A stretch of 51,344 bases of DNA from CAYVQF01 sp964454015 (GTDB lineage Bacteria > Myxococcota_A > Bradymonadia > UBA4248). The stretch is taken from assembly GCA_964454015.1 (NCBI GenBank), contig CAYVQF010000042.1, forward strand, positions 1 through 51,344, read 5' to 3'. A program made the translations under genes and the position numbers. Of the stretch, positions 50,066 through 51,344 are shown piece by piece (positions within the stretch are counted from its first letter, which is position 1; each line of letters opens with the position of its first letter). The notes under the pieces were generated by a model. It worked only from the letters and a program-made list of their open reading frames with translations. It ran no database searches and was not told where the DNA came from.

Positions 50066-51344
50066 ATGCTTCCTAGAAAGCTTTCACGTGCATTGTTTTT
50101 TTGCGCCATGTTCGGGTTCCTGACGGGGTTGGGATTGAGCTGCGACGATGGCGGCCGCCTCCATTACAACGCCGACCAGTCTGTGGAGGACTTCTTTGAT
50201 CTTACGGAGGTCTTTGACTTCACTGAGGACAGTGAGGTGCCCATCGAGTGTAGCTCTGGGGAGGAGTGCCCCAGTGGCGTTTGTGATCCCGAGCGTCACG
50301 TCTGTCTGGAGCCGAGCTGCACTGATGGTGTGCGCAATGGCGATGAGACGGACTTGGACTGTGGCGGGAGCTGCGCGCCCTGTGGCGATGACGCGCAGTG
50401 TCGCACCGATGCGGACTGTGTGAGCAAGAACTGCGACAATCTCTCGTCTGTGTGTGTGGCCGCCACCTGTGAGGACGGGATCCACAACGGCGATGAGACG
50501 GACGTAGACTGCGGTGGCATCTGTGATCCCTGCCCCAACAGTGTGCAGTGCGTCGAGGACAGCGATTGCATCAGCGCGCTCTGCCATGAGGGCTATTGCG
50601 TGGCCCCCCACTGTACCAATGGTGTCCTCGATGGCGACGAGAGCGACGTGGATTGTGGTGGATCCTGTGTCCCCTGTGTGCCCGAGGCCCAGTGCGTGCT
50701 CGACAGAGATTGTTTGAGTCGGGTCTGTGACAACGGCGTCTGTCAAGAGGCGAGCTGCACGGACGGGGTGCTGAACGGAACGGAGGTCGACGTCGATTGT
50801 GGCGGTGACAACTGTCCGCGTTGTGGCAATGGGAGCAAGTGTTTCAGTGACCACGACTGTGAGGTAGGGACCTGTATCCGCGACGTGTGTCAGCCCGAGA
50901 CCTGCATCAATGAGGTGCTCGATGGCGACGAGAGCGATGTGGACTGCGGTGGGAGCTGTCCGCCTTGTGGCAACGGGGCGAGCTGCTCGGGGCCGGAGGA
51001 TTGTCTGTCGACGGTCTGCGTCGATGGTGTGTGCATCGATGCCCCGTGGGTCATCTTTGATGCCCAAGGGGGGAGCACGCCCGATCCAATGGCTAAGGCG
51101 GTGATCCCTGGCGAGCTTTACGGCGCGCTGCCGGAAGTGACGCGGACGGGTTATACCTTCGCCGGTTGGAACACGGCGGCCGACGGCACAGGCACTACCA
51201 TCGAGGCGACGACCGTGGTGAGCATCGCTGATGATCACACGCTGTACGCCCAGTGGACGGCGAACACCTATACCTTGTCCTTCGAAGCCCAAGGTGGAGA
51301 GCCGACGCCTGCCGACGTCACGGTGACCTTCGCTGCGGCCTACG
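50066..51344 (+). CDS. Cys-rich repeat lipoprotein with InlB-type B-repeats (3' end cut by window edge)
   Basis: An open frame of 426 codons from ATG 50066 to the right edge. AAGGAGG, 5 bases upstream, is a near-perfect ribosome site. The signal ends in GLGLSC (lipobox), followed by an acidic Phe/Asp linker. Five ~45-residue units then follow, each starting like CTDGVRNGDETDLDCGGSC and ending with two or three more cysteines. The visible end is an InlB B-repeat (Listeria-Bacteroides repeat): VIFDAQGGSTPDP, GYTFAGWNTAADGTG, TLYAQWTANTYTLSFEAQGG, with a second copy beginning. Such proteins are surface-exposed and bind partners or cell-wall material; the role here is unknown. Confidence 0.88.
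   Translation, partial: MLPRKLSRALFFCAMFGFLTGLGLSCDDGGRLHYNADQSVEDFFDLTEVFDFTEDSEVPIECSSGEECPSGVCDPERHVCLEPSCTDGVRNGDETDLDCGGSCAPCGDDAQCRTDADCVSKNCDNLSSVCVAATCEDGIHNGDETDVDCGGICDPCPNSVQCVEDSDCISALCHEGYCVAPHCTNGVLDGDESDVDCGGSCVPCVPEAQCVLDRDCLSRVCDNGVCQEASCTDGVLNGTEVDVDCGGDNCPRCGNGSKCFSDHDCEVGTCIRDVCQPETCINEVLDGDESDVDCGGSCPPCGNGASCSGPEDCLSTVCVDGVCIDAPWVIFDAQGGSTPDPMAKAVIPGELYGALPEVTRTGYTFAGWNTAADGTGTTIEATTVVSIADDHTLYAQWTANTYTLSFEAQGGEPTPADVTVTFAAAY

Overview
This 51.3 kb window is GC-rich bacterial DNA carrying one run of 100 Ns (23755-23854), so it comes from a draft assembly. The gene content points to a Deltaproteobacteria/Myxococcota-type organism, possibly a Bradymonadales relative. There are many signal-II lipoproteins with Asp-rich linkers, Cys-rich repeat lipoproteins at both ends (ending in an InlB-type B-repeat on the right), an FG-GAP/VCBS lipoprotein, a very large multi-PAS hybrid kinase, and paired ArsA-type ATPases. 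This placement rests on family resemblance only; there is no rRNA or other marker gene. No tRNA, CRISPR array, transposase or prophage gene was seen.

Layout. 1-6.6 kb (minus strand): Cys-rich lipoprotein (truncated by the window edge), lipoprotein esterase, PepD-type dipeptidase, VCBS lipoprotein. 6.9-12.6 kb (plus): a compact Mrp/Mnh cation/proton antiporter operon (A-B fusion, C, D, E, F, G), each gene overlapping the next by ATGA. 12.7-14.0 kb: a small unknown protein and a zincin-like metallopeptidase. 14.0-18.7 kb (minus): a four-gene translationally coupled operon encoding a radical SAM protein with an N-terminal PqqD-like domain, a DUF2207-like membrane protein that ends in ten Ser/Asp-Ala-Cys-His repeats, and two membrane proteins of unknown function. 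19-20.8 kb: small membrane protein, YtxH-like protein, lone receiver domain, CAP-domain lipoprotein. 20.98-23.03 kb (minus): sucCD. 23.3-24.2 kb: LITAF-like membrane zinc-ribbon protein with 13-residue repeats interrupted by the assembly gap. 24.2-27.0 kb: a two-subunit molybdenum hydroxylase without a FAD subunit. 27-35 kb: cupin lipoprotein, NhaC-like antiporter, TlpA-like thioredoxin, two ArsA-family ATPases, an AAA+ ATPase. 35-43.8 kb (minus): two proteins of unknown function, a coiled-coil protein and a 1545-residue hybrid histidine kinase. 44-48.2 kb (plus): promoter, TPP riboswitch, then a predicted outer-membrane barrel protein, a beta-propeller-like lipoprotein and a sodium:solute symporter. 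48.3-51.3 kb: secreted or envelope proteins and a Cys-rich/B-repeat lipoprotein running off the right edge.

Two loci stand out. The first is the 14.0-18.7 kb operon, which looks like a peptide-modification (RiPP-like) system whose candidate substrate is the repeat tail of a membrane protein rather than a free short precursor. The second is the 43.9-48.2 kb transcription unit, where a well-formed TPP aptamer starts at the predicted transcription start and precedes a complete envelope-spanning set (outer-membrane protein, lipoprotein, inner-membrane symporter), suggesting a thiamine or thiamine-precursor uptake system. Its leader also contains complementary segments that could form a translational switch. 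Most other genes are housekeeping or envelope functions. Long open frames opposite real genes are common here because of the base composition and were left out.
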